A DNA stretch of 64,000 bases from Edaphochlamys debaryana. Lineage: Eukaryota > Chlorophyta > Chlorophyceae > Chlamydomonadales. The position numbers and the translations under genes were made by a program. This document shows, one piece after another, positions 40,970-54,300 of this stretch (its first letter is position 1; every line of letters begins with the position of its first letter). The notes beneath the pieces were generated by a model that made no database searches, had not been told where the DNA came from, and saw nothing but the letters and a program-made list of their open reading frames with translations. The stretch is from the NCBI GenBank assembly GCA_016858145.1, contig JAEHOE010000032.1, positions 682,001 through 746,000 on the forward strand, in the 5' to 3' direction.

Positions 40970-43913
40970 CTTTGAATACATGTTCGTGATCGGTCCTACA
41001 TGCGGTGAACGTACTTACGCATTTGAGGAAGATCCTGCCTATGATACGCGCATTGCGCAAGACATGCGAAGCAGGGCCATGGTGGGCCCAGGCAACGTCA
41101 CGCACTGGATAGGGCGCTGAGACGAAGCCGTCTCTGCCCATGTTCCCGTTGGTTGACCTCTGCATTAAGATACCGGATACAAGACTTCCTATATGGGCCA
41201 GTGCGAGCTGTTACAGTCTAAGCCCGACATTGGAGGCACCTGTACAGGACTCGCTGCTACCGGGATATGTGGATAGATGGCTTGCCGGAAGGCGAGGGAA
41301 GAAGCAAGGGTGGCCCCCCTGGGACCCTAACCTTGCAATCTGTCAGCCGCAATACACGGGTGGGTTATCCGTGTTTGGGGGTGGCACCTGGGCGAGCTCC
41401 TGTGCATGCGGTGGCGCAAGCCATCGTCGGGTTTGGATGGGTGTGTACGCTGTAGCGCGTGATCTCATCATGTGCCGTACCGGCAGTACGCTTGCCGTTT
41501 GTGGGCTCGTCGACGTGCCTCTGCCCATGCCCGACGCCCCCCATAGGGTGGTAGGGGGGGTGCATATGACCCATGTGGTGAAGACCCGGATGTCTGGCTT
41601 AGGCATCCTTGTTGCGTGCCGTGAGTGCTGCCTGCTCCTGCAACTCCTGCCTATCTAGGAACGTAGGCTTGAGTCTACGGCGTGGGGGGCATGGGGGAAA
41701 TGCCCATTAGGCTGGGGCTTTATCACCGGCCGCGGTTGGTTCTCAGCCAGCCTGGGGTGCGCGTTTAGTGGGGGGGGGGGGTGATGTGATGTGCCGCTTT
41801 TGGTCAAGGTGTCACCCCTGCTTTTGGTCTGATAGGTTGTTCTTGCCCTGCCTGTGTTGCTTGGTGGCCGCGTAGGGGGGGCTCAGCCCTCGTTTTCCGC
41901 CAACCGCCAACCGCAGAGGATGGACCAGTATTCGTTGGTGTCATTGCTAAGCCGGTGTTTATTATTGACCCTTTTATGGGCGATATCGGGTCCTTATCCC
42001 TTGCTCAATACATATGGACGCTCTGTTTGGGTTGGCCCTAGACCTTGCACGTCCAGCTCTGTGCAGGGGTCGTGCACGCTGCACGCCGGCCCACGCCGGT
42101 TGAGCAGTGTGACTTGCCCTGCTTAAGCTAATTGCCAAAGAAGGAATGCCTGGGACTGCTAGGGGACTGAACCGGATAGATGAATCCCACCACGGCTGTT
42201 CCAAGGTGGGAGGGGCTGGAAATCGGGTTGCAAAGGGTTGCGTTTTCGGGAGGCCCCCGCCCCGGCCCCGGCACGGAGGCCGCTTGGAGACTGTGGTTCT
42301 GGCGGCAGTGGTGACGGTTCGCGAATTGCCGGAAGGGGCTCACAGGGCGACCGAGCCGGAGGGACGGTGAGGGCCTGCGCAAGTGGCCGGGTGCGACCCT
42401 GCATGCCGTGGCGGGGCGGGCTGGTGGCGGGGAATGGTTGCGGGCTCCACGAAGCCACACTTAAACATTGGAGCCCTGGGGGGGACTACGGGTGTCAGAC
42501 CTTTTCCTGCCTTCGGGCAGCCACCCTTGTCTGGAGGCCCGGAACGTATGGGGTACTATTTATCCTCGCAGCTAAGCTGATCTTATTGTGTGAAAGCAAA
42601 TGCCGAGGGTCGTTCCCATCCTGGGGGACCTGGATGCTTGCCGGCCTTATACTGGGGAGGGAAGGAGTCGCGCTGAATGGGCTGGGGTGGATGGGGCCCA
42701 AGGCTCAGGGAGGCCTGGGTGCGCCAGGGAGCGCTACTGGGAACCGTTGGCACTGCCTATCCGCCTTGGACGGAGGGTCCAGACTCCTGGGAGCGACAAC
42801 CGGATACATCTCGGCCATTGCTGGTGGGGGTGCGCTGGGTCTACTGATAGGATGGCTGCAGAGCTCGGAGGTAGAGCACTCGGTCTGTGGGCCCCTCATG
42901 TCCCCTTGGGGCTCTGCCTCTACTGTGCTCGTACCGGTAGTAATGCTGCAGTAGGAGTGTGCCTCTAACGGGACGTGCCTCGGCGCTCCAAGCCCGCCTC
43001 CTACCCAGCCATCGCATGAACTTCTATTTAACTTCTATTGGGTGCGCCCAGCGTCTTGTGAGGCAGAACTAGGTGGGAATTTGCGGAGATTGTAACAAGG
43101 AAGCCCTCAAGTGTGTCTTAGCTCTCTTTCGTCCGCGGCCCGACGGCGGGGCGCCCACACAGTGCACACCGTCAGCCATGCAATTCCTAGCAGTATCAAG
43201 AGGAATTGGTGCCGACCTATGCTACAAGCCCACAACGTAGCAGCTACACGAGTGACTAGCAACTAAGGTGGCCCACACCTGGAGACACACCTGGAGACCT
43301 GAATGGCTATCTACGGTACACATGCTTGCATCCTGCACACTCAGTATATTATCGCAGACAGGCGAACACCATACTACACCACTTTCTCATCCCAAACCTT
43401 ACTAATTGACCTAGACCAGGCATAACCGCAATCGCGAATGCAGGCCACCAGCTACGCCGAGCATGCCTGCCGCCGAGCTGAGCATGCCTACACAAGAGAG
43501 TCTACGCTCTGCACGATGCGTACCACATAACGAGCTACCCCACGCGCCAAGCCTGCTCTCCTGCCTCTGAGCCTGCCCCCCTCGCCAACCTACCGCCAAC
43601 CGGCGTCACCCTACCCCGCTTGTCCTCTAAACACTCTGCGCGCGACACCACCCCTGCCACTCGACGTCGACCCCAGGCACCTTGGCCGGTGACCCGCTAT
43701 GCATGCGCAACAGGCACGCTCCGGCCCGGCGAGGGCAGGGCCGCCGTTGCGCCCGGCGCCAAGTGCCCCCCAAAGCACACAGGCTTCTGCCCGGGCCCAC
43801 ACGGCCAGGCGCACCAGACAGGGCTGCCTCTTGCGCCGTTGGGCCATGGCTCCAGTCCTATAGCCCTACCAGTCCACAGCCCCTCGAGGCCCTTGACAGC
43901 CCGTCTAGGCCCT
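40970..43913. other. intergenic, no supported gene
   Basis: About 2.9 kb between the convergent 3' ends of kinase B and the DUF3754 gene. Two longer plus-strand frames (41140-41658 and 42238-42954) show no motif or splice logic and I do not call them. A run of ten or so G lies near 41771-41780. A TGTAA occurs at 43091-43095, far from either stop codon. Confidence 0.5.
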
Positions 43914-46900
43914 TCACAGCCCGTCGCGCCGGCGCAGGATGGCGCCCACGCGGCGCCACAGCAGCCCGCCCCAGAAGTCCTCCACAACGGGCACAGCATC
44001 CGTCAGCGGCACCGCGGCCCACCACACGTCCGCGCAGCCGCAGCCGTCGTGGCCGTCGCACCCCAACACGGGGTCCTCGCAGCACCCGCACGCCGCGCCC
44101 GCAGGCCGGCCCTCGGCCTCCGCCGCCGCCGCCAGCGCCGACAGTGAGCCTAGCGCCGCCTCCTCGACCTCATTAGGGACCAAACTCCCGCGGCTGCCGC
44201 CCCCGCGGCTGCCCGCACGCGCCAGGGCCCGGCCGGAGGCGGCCTGGGCGGCGGCCGCGGCCGCGCTCGCGTTCGCGCCGGGAGCGGCGGCGGGCAGAAC
44301 CCGCACCACCAGCCCCAGGCGCTGCAGCTCGTGGAGGGCCTGGCAGGCGTTGAAGCGGACCTGGGCAAGGGGCGGGAGGCGGTGGGAAACACGCGACGTT
44401 GGAGGTCGAGGTCCAGGACTTAAAGAGATGGGATGAGTTCGGTGAGGGCCCAAGTGGTCGTGGAGGCCGCAGGCCGAAGCACCACGGCATGAGAGGATAC
44501 TGGGGCAGCACGGCACGTCAACTACAACTACAGCCAGGAGAGCAGCCGCTCACCCGCACGCCGCTGTGTGTGGCCAGCGCCCACTCGGCCATCTCCTGCA
44601 GCCGGGCCGTGGTGGCCATGGCCGGTGGCCGCTGGACGGCGCCCTCCTCGTCCTCCTCCGCGGCGGCCGCCACCCGCTGCAGTGTGCCCCCCTGCGCGAG
44701 CACGTGCGGCGCCGCGGCTGAGGGCGCCGCGGTGGACGTCACGCCGGCGGTTGCAGGGGCGGCGGTGGCGGGTGCGGCGGCGGGGTCGCTGTGGTGCAGC
44801 AGCAGCACGTAGGCCAGCGCCGCCTGCCGCAGCTGCTGCTGCGCCGCCGCCATGGCCAGGGCCTCCACGGCGCCCTCCTGCCCCGCCAGGGCCTTCTCTG
44901 CCAGCAGCTCGTTCACCACGGAGCGGAACCTGCAGGGGGTGGTGTGTGGCGTGGTGTGGTGTGGTGTGGGTGAGGTGGGGTCAGGGAGGGCTGAGGGCTT
45001 GCAGGGTCGGGCCGCCCGATGCGCCCAGCGCCCTGCGAGACCGCATGCCGCCCTGGCCTTCTTTGCAAGCCCAAACCAGCTCATGCCGTCCGGTGGCGAC
45101 AACTACTTCAGCCGCAACCGGTCCCGAATCCACCTCCCCCTTCCTCTCCCCCTTCCCCTCCCACTAACAACTCGACGCTCTCCCGCTTATCAGCTTCAAA
45201 CTCCCCCTTCCCCTCCCCTCCCCTCCCCTCCCCCCCACGCGCCTGTCCGCCATGCGCTGGTAGCCCAGGATGATGCGCACCAGCAGCACCGCCGCCGATC
45301 CAAAGGTCAGCACGTCCAGGATCAGATTGTCGTACCGGGCCTGCGGTCGTACGGCATTCGAAGGAGATCATGACACCGCAGTACGAAGAAGGTGCCCAAG
45401 CAGGCAAACTGCCGGTACCAGGCGCCTGCCTCGCCCCCGTCTCCGCCTCCAGCGTCCCAGCCCCACGCCCCCACCTGCGCCGCGAGACCCGCCAGACCCG
45501 CCACCGCAAACAGGTCCACCCTCAGCAGGTCCAGGGGCCGGAACTGCAGCAGCTTCTCGGGCAGCACCACCTTCCAGGTGGGCAGCTGGGGGGTGGGTGG
45601 GGCAACAAGGGGGGTGTCGGGGTGTGGCGTGGCGCGGGGAGGCAGCAGGCGGGCTCCGAAGCAGTGCTCGTGTTGGGAGCCTGAGCCCTGGAGCCAGGGG
45701 CTCGGGGATGACGAACTGTCGATGTCCCGTGCAGGCTGTGTTGCGCGTGAAGCAGAGATCTTACCGGGATGTCTCGATAGATGCGGATCTGGATGGGCGG
45801 GCGCTTGAGCGCGGCGGTCTCGTTGGGCCCCCGCGGCAGCCACCGCATGGGGTTGAGCAGCCGCCGCAGCCAGCCGGAGCGCAGCCCGCGGATGCGCCTG
45901 GCCGCGCCGCCGGCCGAGCGGCCCCACACGTCGCCCTCCGTGACCGCCCCGTCCGCTTCGTCCAGTGATTCCTGGCCCGCGGGAGATGCGGCTGTCGTTG
46001 GCGACGAAGCCGCCGAGCGCAGCGGGTGCGGGCGTGAGGAAGCGGCGTCGGAGCGCCGGGGGCCACGCGCCGAGGCTCCGGCGCCTTCGAGGCCGTTGCC
46101 CTGGTGTTGATGGGAGTGGTGGTGGGGATGCAGCTTACGGGAAATGGGCGGCATGTGGATCTGCTGGGCCTGGCCTGGCCGGGCCCGCGTCGCTGCGTAG
46201 CCCCAGGGGCCTGAGGTAGAGACGGACGAAGAGGAGGGGGCGGCGGGGGAGGTGGAGGTGGCAGAGAAGGGCCGGGCAAAGCCCAGGAGCTCTCGCACGC
46301 GCTGCAGCACGGAGCGAGGCGGCGGCGCGGCGGGCCGCAGGGGCGGCGCCATGCGTTTGTGGGCGGGGCGGTAGAGCACCACGACCTCCCGGAACGTCGG
46401 CTCCTGCGGATGTAACGTAGGGCAAGGGTCATGAAAAGCCATGGGAAAAACACAAGCGAGGTGCCAGCGGGTTGGTGCCTCAGCAAGCTGACAACAGCGG
46501 GAAGTCGCCTCAGCCGTGCAATAACGACACGACGGAGCTGTGGGGCACCGTGCCAAGCACCCCAGTAAACACCGTTCGAAGCTGCCCGCTTGCCCCCACC
46601 TGCAGCTGCACCTCCCGCAGCAGCCCGTCGAACAGCCCCTTGACGCCCTCGCTCAGCCAGGCGGCGCCGCCCATAGCGTCGCTGAGGGAGACCTGCGGTG
46701 TGGCGGAAGGCGGGGCGGGGCCGCGGGGCATTGGGCCGAGGAAGAGTAGAGCGGTGGCCGGCGAGCGCGATGCACACGGGGGAGGGCGAGGGCTCTATCG
46801 GGCCGTATCGGGGCTTGCTGATCGCGGTACGCAGTGGGCAGGGGCTGGGCAAGGTCCCGTGTGCAGGAGCTTGTGTCGGAGTTGTGGTAAGGCAAGGTCA

Positions 46901-49900
46901 GGATGCGCGGTAGAGAGGGCAGGGGTCGCGCACCTTGCAGATGTAGAGCGGCGGCCTGCCCGGGCGCTCCGAGACCAGGAAGTGCTGGTTGAAGGCCGAG
47001 AGCGGCACCACATCGGTGCGCGGCACCAGGCCCCAGTCCGAGAGTGCGGAGTAGACGCCTGCGGAGGGCGGGCCTCGCCTAGTAAGTCGGAGCCGAGAAA
47101 TCCCTCGCAGAATCCTTCTCCCTGCCCAACACCATGACCGGAACGCGTCACAAATGGCCGAGGCGCGGTCCTGCTGTGCAGCCCGCGGCCCGCAGGCGGC
47201 AAGCCGTCCGCAGGCCGACCCGCGAGGCCAACCCAGGATCACGGGGCGCACCTGACAGCGCCGACGTGGTGCCCCCCACCACTGCCGCCAGCACTCGCTC
47301 CACCTGCGCCTCATCCAGCATGTACCACAAGGAGCCCTCCGAGGAGGAGGAGGAGGCCGCGTCGTCCTGCTCCCCCGCGTCCGGGGCCCCGGCCTCCTGA
47401 GGCTGCTCCCCCTGCCCCGTCCCGCCGTTAGCGCCAGCCGCATTCCCCGCGGCTGCTGCAGCCGAGGTGAAGGAAGGGGCCGGCGCGTCCTCCACCGATC
47501 GCGTTGGCGGCGTGGGGGGCGCGGACGCCATTGAGTACTTACCGCCGCCGCCGCTGCCGTTGCGGCCCGCGCCGCCGTTGGTCGACGGCGCGGCCCAGCG
47601 CCCGGCTGCACCGCTGCCGTCCTCGACCGAAGCAGCAGCGCTGCTACCGCTGCTGCTGGCACTGCTACTGCTGCTGAAGAGTGAGGGCATGGGCACAGCG
47701 GGGCCGCACCCACACGGCGACGCACCCAGGTCGCCGCCACCAGGCGTCGGCAGGGAGAGCCCGTCGTCCCAGGCCCGCCGCCGCGGCGCCGCCAGCGCCG
47801 GAGCGGCGGCGGCAGAGGCGGCGGCGGCGGCGGGCTGTAGCGCCGCGGCGCCCGCCGCCAGCGCCGAGGGCTGCTGCTGCCCCACACTCGCCGCCACCAG
47901 CTGGGGCCCCTCCGCGGCCCCCGCTTCTGACGCGGGCTGCCGCAGCTGCGGCCACTCCAGTGGCACCGAGGCCGCGGCCTCCACCGCCACAACGCCCGGC
48001 TCGGCCTGCCGGTAGAGCCCATCCGCGGCCCCGTGCCCGAACCCTTCCGCAGCGTCCACGGACTCGCCGCTCAGGCTTCGCACGCAAGCAACCTCCAGCC
48101 CCCCGCCCACGCTCTGCCACTGCAGCTCGCGCGGGCTGCCGGTCAGGGACCGCACCCGCACCGTTCCGGGCTCAGCGGCTGAGCCGGGCGCCGGTGGCTG
48201 TAGCTCGGGCCCCGCCGCCGCGGAAGCCGATGGCTCCGCAGGCTCTGTTGCTGCTGCTACTGCCGCCACGGATGCTGATGGCTGAGCCTCCCATGCGCCC
48301 GCAGCCGCGTGCGGCCCGCCTGCGCCGCCATTCGCACTGCTCGCCCAAGCGCCTGACGGCTCAGCCTCCACTGCGGGTAGTGCGCCCTGCCCAGCCGTCC
48401 CCGCCAGCGCCGTTCCGTCCGCCGTTTTAGCCTCCGCCGCTTGCTGGGACCCCGAGGCTCCGGTACCTCGGAGCTCAGCCTCCGCGCCCCGGGGTGTGGT
48501 GAGGATGCGGCCGTCTGGCTCCACGAAGATGGGGCCGCCGCCGCCGTCGGCGCTGCCGCCCGCCGCCGCCTCGAACGTGCCAAACAGCGCCGCCGCCAGC
48601 CCCGACACGCCGTTTTTGAGCCACGTCCCCGCCTGCCCCACCGCAAGCGTCTGTGGATGGATTGGCAACAAGAGAGAGACAGTCAGCCCAACGTCCCCTG
48701 CTCTGCCCCTCTCATATCCCTCTCCGCACTGTCGCATGATACCAGCAAATCGTCGAGGTTCCGTGAGACCGATCCCTCCACCCCTCCCTCGCATAGCCTC
48801 CACAGCAAGTACCCTCTCCGTACTCCGAATCCCCTTTTCCTTCCCGCTGCCGCAGCACACATGTTACCCGCAGGTAATCCAGCTCCTGCCCCCCTTCCTA
48901 CGCGCTCTGCCCCGCTCCCTACACGCTCTGCCCCTCACTCTCCCCTGCCCCGTCCTTTCCTCACTGCCGTCCCCAGGACCCCTCCCCTTCCCCGCCCAGC
49001 CGCTCCCGGCTACCTGCTCCCCCCTTCACGCCCCCCTTCCTGCACCCCCCGCCCCCCCCCCACCTGCAGGTAGTCCAGCTTCTGCAGCAGCAGCCGCCCC
49101 GCCTGCAGCTCCCTCCCGTAGCCGCGGGCCAGCAGCAGCACGGAGCGCGCCTCGGCGGGCAGGGAGGGGTCCACGCACTCCTGGGGGGGCGGGGCGGGGG
49201 CGCGGGGGAGGGGGAGCAGGGGCCACCCGCATGGAGACGGGCGTTTGAAGTCTGGGGAAGGCGGCGGCTTTTGTTCGAAGCACTGGCCACCGATGCACGG
49301 TGCGTCCCTCCTGCCCATCCTGCGCCCTGCAGTGTCGTAGGAGGCCCCACCCAGCGGCGCCCCACCCCAGGGCCGCACCTGTACCAGGGCCGTGTCCAGC
49401 CGGGACGTGGAGCCCTTGACAAAGAGCTGACTAAGGTAGTCGGCGTTCAGTGAGTCAGCCAGGGCCACATCACGGACCTGCGGCGGGAAGAGGAATCGGC
49501 GCCGAGGTGCTTGCGGTTAATGCGGTATGCATGCTCTGTCGCATCCACCGCAGCAGCCATGGGCTATGGGCACGTAAACATGTCCTGGAATGTCCTGGAA
49601 CTCCAGAAGGTACCTCGTTATCAGGACAGGGGCTCACCGTGAAGGCCTGGTACCCGGCCCTCCCCGCCAGCCGCAGCAGCCTTCGCAGGGCGTCGGCGTC
49701 TAGGTCGGCGGCGGAGGCACCGGCGGCGGCGGCGGCGGCAGCCCCGGCGTCGTAGCTCATAACGCTAGCGCCCGCTTCCTCCTCCTCCCAGGACGTGGAG
49801 CCCTCGGCGGAAGCGGCGCTGGTGCCGGAGGCCGCGGCGCCGTCGGGGCCGCCAGGGCGGAAGCCGTCCGCGACGACGGCGGCAGCCGCCGCCGCCAGCC

Positions 49901-50860
49901 CTGCCGCCGCCGCCACGCCCTGGATCGCGCCGCCGACAACCACGTCGTCCTCCGCCGCCGCCGCGGCGGCGAAGACAGTCGCCGCCGTGGCGGCGCCGTC
50001 GGCCCCGCCCGGGCCCCCGGCGCCGCCGGGCCTAGATCCCGGGCCGCCAGCGGGCGCCCCCACCGCGGACCCCTCCCGTACGCCGTACGACTCTTCTTCG
50101 CCGCTGCCGTAACCCGACGTACTGACCACGTCAGCCAGGGAACCGTCCGGCCGCACGTGGGCGGCGTTGGCGGCGGCGATGGCGTTGATCGCCTCGCCCG
50201 CTAGCTGCTGGTACTCCGCCCTGCGAGCACGTGGAATCGGTTACTGGCCCAACTCACTCCCCAGCGACCCTGCGCTCCTTTCTGCCGTTTCAACAACCAG
50301 CAAGGACTTGCACAGTCACACACACCGAGAGAATCACGCCCTTCACTACCGACCTGTAGATGCTCTCCAAGCAGGCCAGCAGCACGGCCATGTCGTGGCG
50401 GTCCGGCTCGGGTACCAGGCGGGAGGTGGCCAGCGCCCAGAAGCGCTCCGAAGAGGGGCCCATATCTATGAACGTCTGATGGGGCACCTGCACATCCGTG
50501 TCGAGCGAGTTTGGGAGCGTGGGCGGGGGTCGGGTGGAGGGCTGAACGTGTGCAAGGGGCCCGCAGGCGATGGCCGTAAGCTGGATGGCAGACGCAGAGG
50601 GAGATCTAAGGTAAGGGGATTCTTCGTGGGGGGTGTTGTTTGGAGCGCACCTGCACGCACGTGCCCACGCGCTGCACGGGGGGGATGGGGGGGAGCTCCG
50701 CTTGTGGCCGGGGTGCGCTGCCGGGTTGTGGGAGGTCTGCAGCTCCGGGCTGTGACCCGGAGAGCTGCGCGAGAAAGATAGCATGTCTGCGGCTTCTCTT
50801 ATGGTTGCGGCCCGGTGCCCGCAGCCGGGCTCGCGCAGGTCCGGCTGCTAGGGCGTCCAT
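43914..50860 (-). CDS. DUF3754/TMEM143-family membrane protein, 1,472 residues
   Basis: Thirteen exons: 50860-50651, 50475-50354, 50220-49638, 49477-49379, 49180-49064, 48650-47252, 47058-46934, 46692-46600, 46403-45765, 45585-45475, 45340-45243, 44929-44554, 44360-43914 (4,419 nt, phases agree). The N-terminus is basic, like an organelle transit peptide. Family landmarks in order: LNADYLSQLFVKGSTSRLD, LLLARGYGRELQAGRLLLQK, IQIRIYRDIP, VVLPEKLLQFRPLDLLRVDL, then a membrane segment with LTFGSAAVLLVRIILGYQ and RFRSVVNELLAEKALAGQEG. Proteins of this family in plants and animals are short relative to this one; exon 6 adds about 466 mostly low-complexity residues and exon 3 about 195. The biochemical function of the family is unknown; a mitochondrial or plastid membrane location is inferred. 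The donor of the intron after exon 11 is GC. Confidence 0.88.
45241..45242 (-). other. probable GC splice donor, DUF3754 gene intron 11
   Basis: On the minus strand the exon ends GGACAG and the intron starts GCGCGT. A GT further on leaves the wrong phase for exon 12, whose RFRSVVNELL start fits the family only with the GC choice. Confidence 0.5.
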
Positions 50861-51382
50861 GCTGGGACGTGCGTCCGCGCCTCAGATGCGCCTCCCCATC
50901 AGTGCTGCATCCGAGTCAAAATCCGTTCAAAGCTAAAAATACTAGACGCGGCGGGCATGAGAGGGAGGCGCCCGGCGCTGCAAATTCGAGTTGATGCTTC
51001 CGCAAGGCTCTAGTTTCCTTATCGCTGAAGGGCAAGCATGCTGGTGCATGTGTCGGTGGTGGTGTGACGTGGCCCCTTTGCGTCTATCCGCCATTCTTTG
51101 CTGCCCGATTTTGCATGTCGGGGTGTTGCATCACCAGCCTTGGGGCAATGAGGCGCCCCGTCCGCGCTAATTCGCTCTGCAGAATTCGTGCCGTAGAACA
51201 ACAGCAGCGTGCAATCGCGTGACCGGCTTGCCGGAGTCGGATCCGGATACAGTTGCCGAGACACTCTGCAACCAGCGGCCTTTCGACCCTCTTTCACTGA
51301 TCTAAGCTTCTCGCTGGTATACTTGTACCACTGCTAGCTTTAATTCAACTCGGGCCTGCCCTTTGGAGCGGCGTCCGGAACC
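50861..51382. promoter_or_regulatory. divergent promoter interval between the DUF3754 gene and PWD
   Basis: The ATG codons of the two genes lie 522 bases apart and face away from each other, so both promoters must lie in or near this interval. It is visibly less GC-rich than the coding parts. I cannot name a specific box. Confidence 0.55.
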
Positions 51383-54300
51383 ATGCAACTCCGGTTCGCG
51401 CCCCAGGCGCCTGTGGCTCAGCGTCGCAGGCTGGTGTCGAGCACACGCGTGTCTCGCCCAGCCACAGTGGTCGTTCGGGTGAGTTCAGCTCGACTGGGGC
51501 TGCTCTAGGGCCTGCACTTCACGATTGACTCCGTGCAGGCCGCTGGCGATGCCGTTCCGGTGACGATTACGTGCAAGTGCAAGGTAGGCTACTGAGTGTG
51601 CACAGAATGGGCGTCGAGGGGGCCCCTTGGGGTGTCGACAGCCGCCGAAAAGCACGTTGTGCACCACGCTGAGCTCCCTGGGACTCCCAATAGGTCGAGT
51701 ATGGCGAGTCGCTTCGCCTGGTGGGCAATCTGCCCGTGCTGGGCAACTGGACCCCCGGAAAAGGCGCACAGATGGCTTGGACCGAGGGCAACATCTGGAA
51801 AGTCGACGCCCAAGTGCCCGTGGGCACCGAGGTTGACTTCAAGGTGCGATCTGTGGTCGCTAGCGCGGGGACGTAGGGACGCGGACGTATCGGCAGGTCC
51901 GCTCGCCCGACCTCCTGCGGTTAACGCTCACCTGAACTGGCCCCGCCGCCCCGTGGGACGCAGATCGTGCGTGCTAAGGCTGACGGCGGAGAGGCGGTGT
52001 GGGAGGAGGGCGACAACCGTACCTTCAAGGTGGGGCGGGGTCGGGGGCTGGTCAGAACTCGGAAGTTGAGGTCAGCGCGCGTGTGTCCGCCAGCCTCGCC
52101 GCAGCTCCAGCCCCGCCTGCGGCTGCCGCCAGCTCCGCCGGTGGTCTGTCCGTGTCCCCACCCTGCACCCATGCCACAGCGTTGCGCTTAACAACTCCCC
52201 GTACGTATTACATCAAAACAGCACTCTGGTACGGCATCTCACTCCCGATCTTGCCGTGCAGGTCCTGGGCCCTGACTACGGCCTGGTGGTTGCGTGCCAC
52301 TGGTCAAAGGTCAAGGACATGAAGATCGATGTGTTCCCTCTCTCCAAGGACCAACAGCAGCAGGCGGCGGCGCAGGCGGCGGTGCAGCAGAACGGCGCCT
52401 CAGCACAGGCAGGCTCGGGGGGTGTACGGGCGTACGGCATCCGGGGGGGGGACCGGCAGGCTTAGTACGCGGAGGGACGGGCCTCCCTTGCAGCTCGGGG
52501 AGTGATCCTGCCGTAACTATTGCAGAACTGACGAGGCTCTGACCCTGCCGCTGCCCGCTGCATCCCTCTGATTCTTTTACCTCAGGCCGCGCGCAGCCGC
52601 GACGGCGCTGCCTCCGCCGGCGCTTCTGTGGCTTCTCAGGATTGGGAGGACGGCACGGGCCAGGGCAGGTGGGCCACCACGTGATCACGCTGCGGCCAAG
52701 CCTCTCTCTCTCTGCACCAATTCGATAAATGCAGTGGTGCCTCTTGGCCCCTTTTGCCAGTCCATGCTTGTGCGACATGTTGCGGTCGCATGGTGCTGCC
52801 ATGTCTTCTCCGCCATGCCCCCACTCGGTCCGAAAGCCTCCGCGGGCCTCCCCTAACCTGCCTTCCCCTCACCTGCCACCTCCTCGCCAGGTCCTCCACT
52901 GCGCTCCTGTCCCGCTCCTCCTTTGAGGAGGAGGGCGCCTCGCGCACCGCCTGGGTGGGCGCGCCCACGGAGTTCGTGCGCTCGCGCAAGGCGAACGGCG
53001 AGCGGGGCGGCGTGTGGCGCACGGACGGGCTGGGCGGGGTGGCGCTGGCGCTGGTCAAGGGAGACGAGCAGTCGGCCAGGTGGGGCGGGCTGGGACTGGA
53101 GGGGCGCGGGGGGTCTATGTTGGCGTGCTGGTCGGAGGGGTCTATGGAAGGAGCTGGGCGCGGCGAACAGCAAAGGGTAGCGGCTCTGGGCCCGGGGGTG
53201 TGTGGCCCGGGACGGCCCGGCAGGCCTTGGGAATGCTTTGGGGCGTGACTTCGGCGTCCGCAACAGCTAGTAGCCGTAGCTCTTGGTGGGCGTGCCCGCT
53301 CACAGAGCCTGGTGTACAGCCTGTGGTACAGCCCTCGCCCACGTGCTCGCAACGCCACCTCCACGTGCGTCCCTGCTCACCATCCGGTCGCCCTCGCTCC
53401 CGGCAACACACACCCGCTCGCCCCCTCGGTAGCTGGCTGAAGAAGCTGAGCCTTCAGAAGCACCTGCTGGTGGACGAGCCGCCCGCCTGCCGGCCGCGGC
53501 TGGACGAGCTGTCGTACCTGTACGTGTACGCCACGTGGGTCAACACGGGGGCCATCGGCTGCGTGGAGAGCGGCAGCCACTACCGCCCCAACCACCACGC
53601 CAACCTGGCCCTCGCCATGTTCAGGTGGGGGCATGTGGCTCACCAGCGCTGGGGGACTGGACGGGAGTTAGGGAAGGAGGGTGCTGGTGAAGAGCCGGGC
53701 TCTGGTTGCCAGACCATTTGTTAAGGGGCAACGAGTCCAAGGCGGCAGCCCCGGGTTCGTGGCGTCACATGGGGGCCCGGCAGGCGTTGCGGGGAAGGGC
53801 GGGCTCGGCCTGCCGCGCTGCCGGGCGTGCATGCCAACAGACCGCCCATCTCACGCGGTGTGGACCCCTCCCCTTCCCTGCCCTCCCCTACCCTCCCCAC
53901 TCCACCCCGTCCCACTCCGCCCCACCCTGCACCGACCCCCTCATGCGGCCGCAGGTCCCTGGAGTGGGTCATTGGCGACGCCACCCCCAGCGGCGGCGAG
54001 CGCTCCCGCACCGGCGAGCGCATCATCCTGGCCGCCCGCCGCATGCACACGCGCCTCCCCGCCTTCGCGGGCGAGTTCCGGCAGTCCACCCCCCTCACGC
54101 GCATCCGCGACATCGCGCACCGCAACGACATCCCCAAGAACCTTAAGGTAAGGGGGGAGGGCGAGGAAGGGGAGGGAGGGAAGGAGAGGGCGTGAGCGGA
54201 CAGGCACCCACTGCGGCGTCCGGCTGACTGCCGTGTGCCTTGCGGGGCCCTGCCAACCCCTTCCTCAACCCACACTGCCCTCCGCCCCGCCCCGCAGGAC

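Noticed and set aside
42238..42954. 238-codon plus-strand frame in the 41-44 kb gap
   Set aside because: No motif, no splice logic and composition expected by chance in GC-rich DNA. It is kept only as a note on the intergenic stretch.
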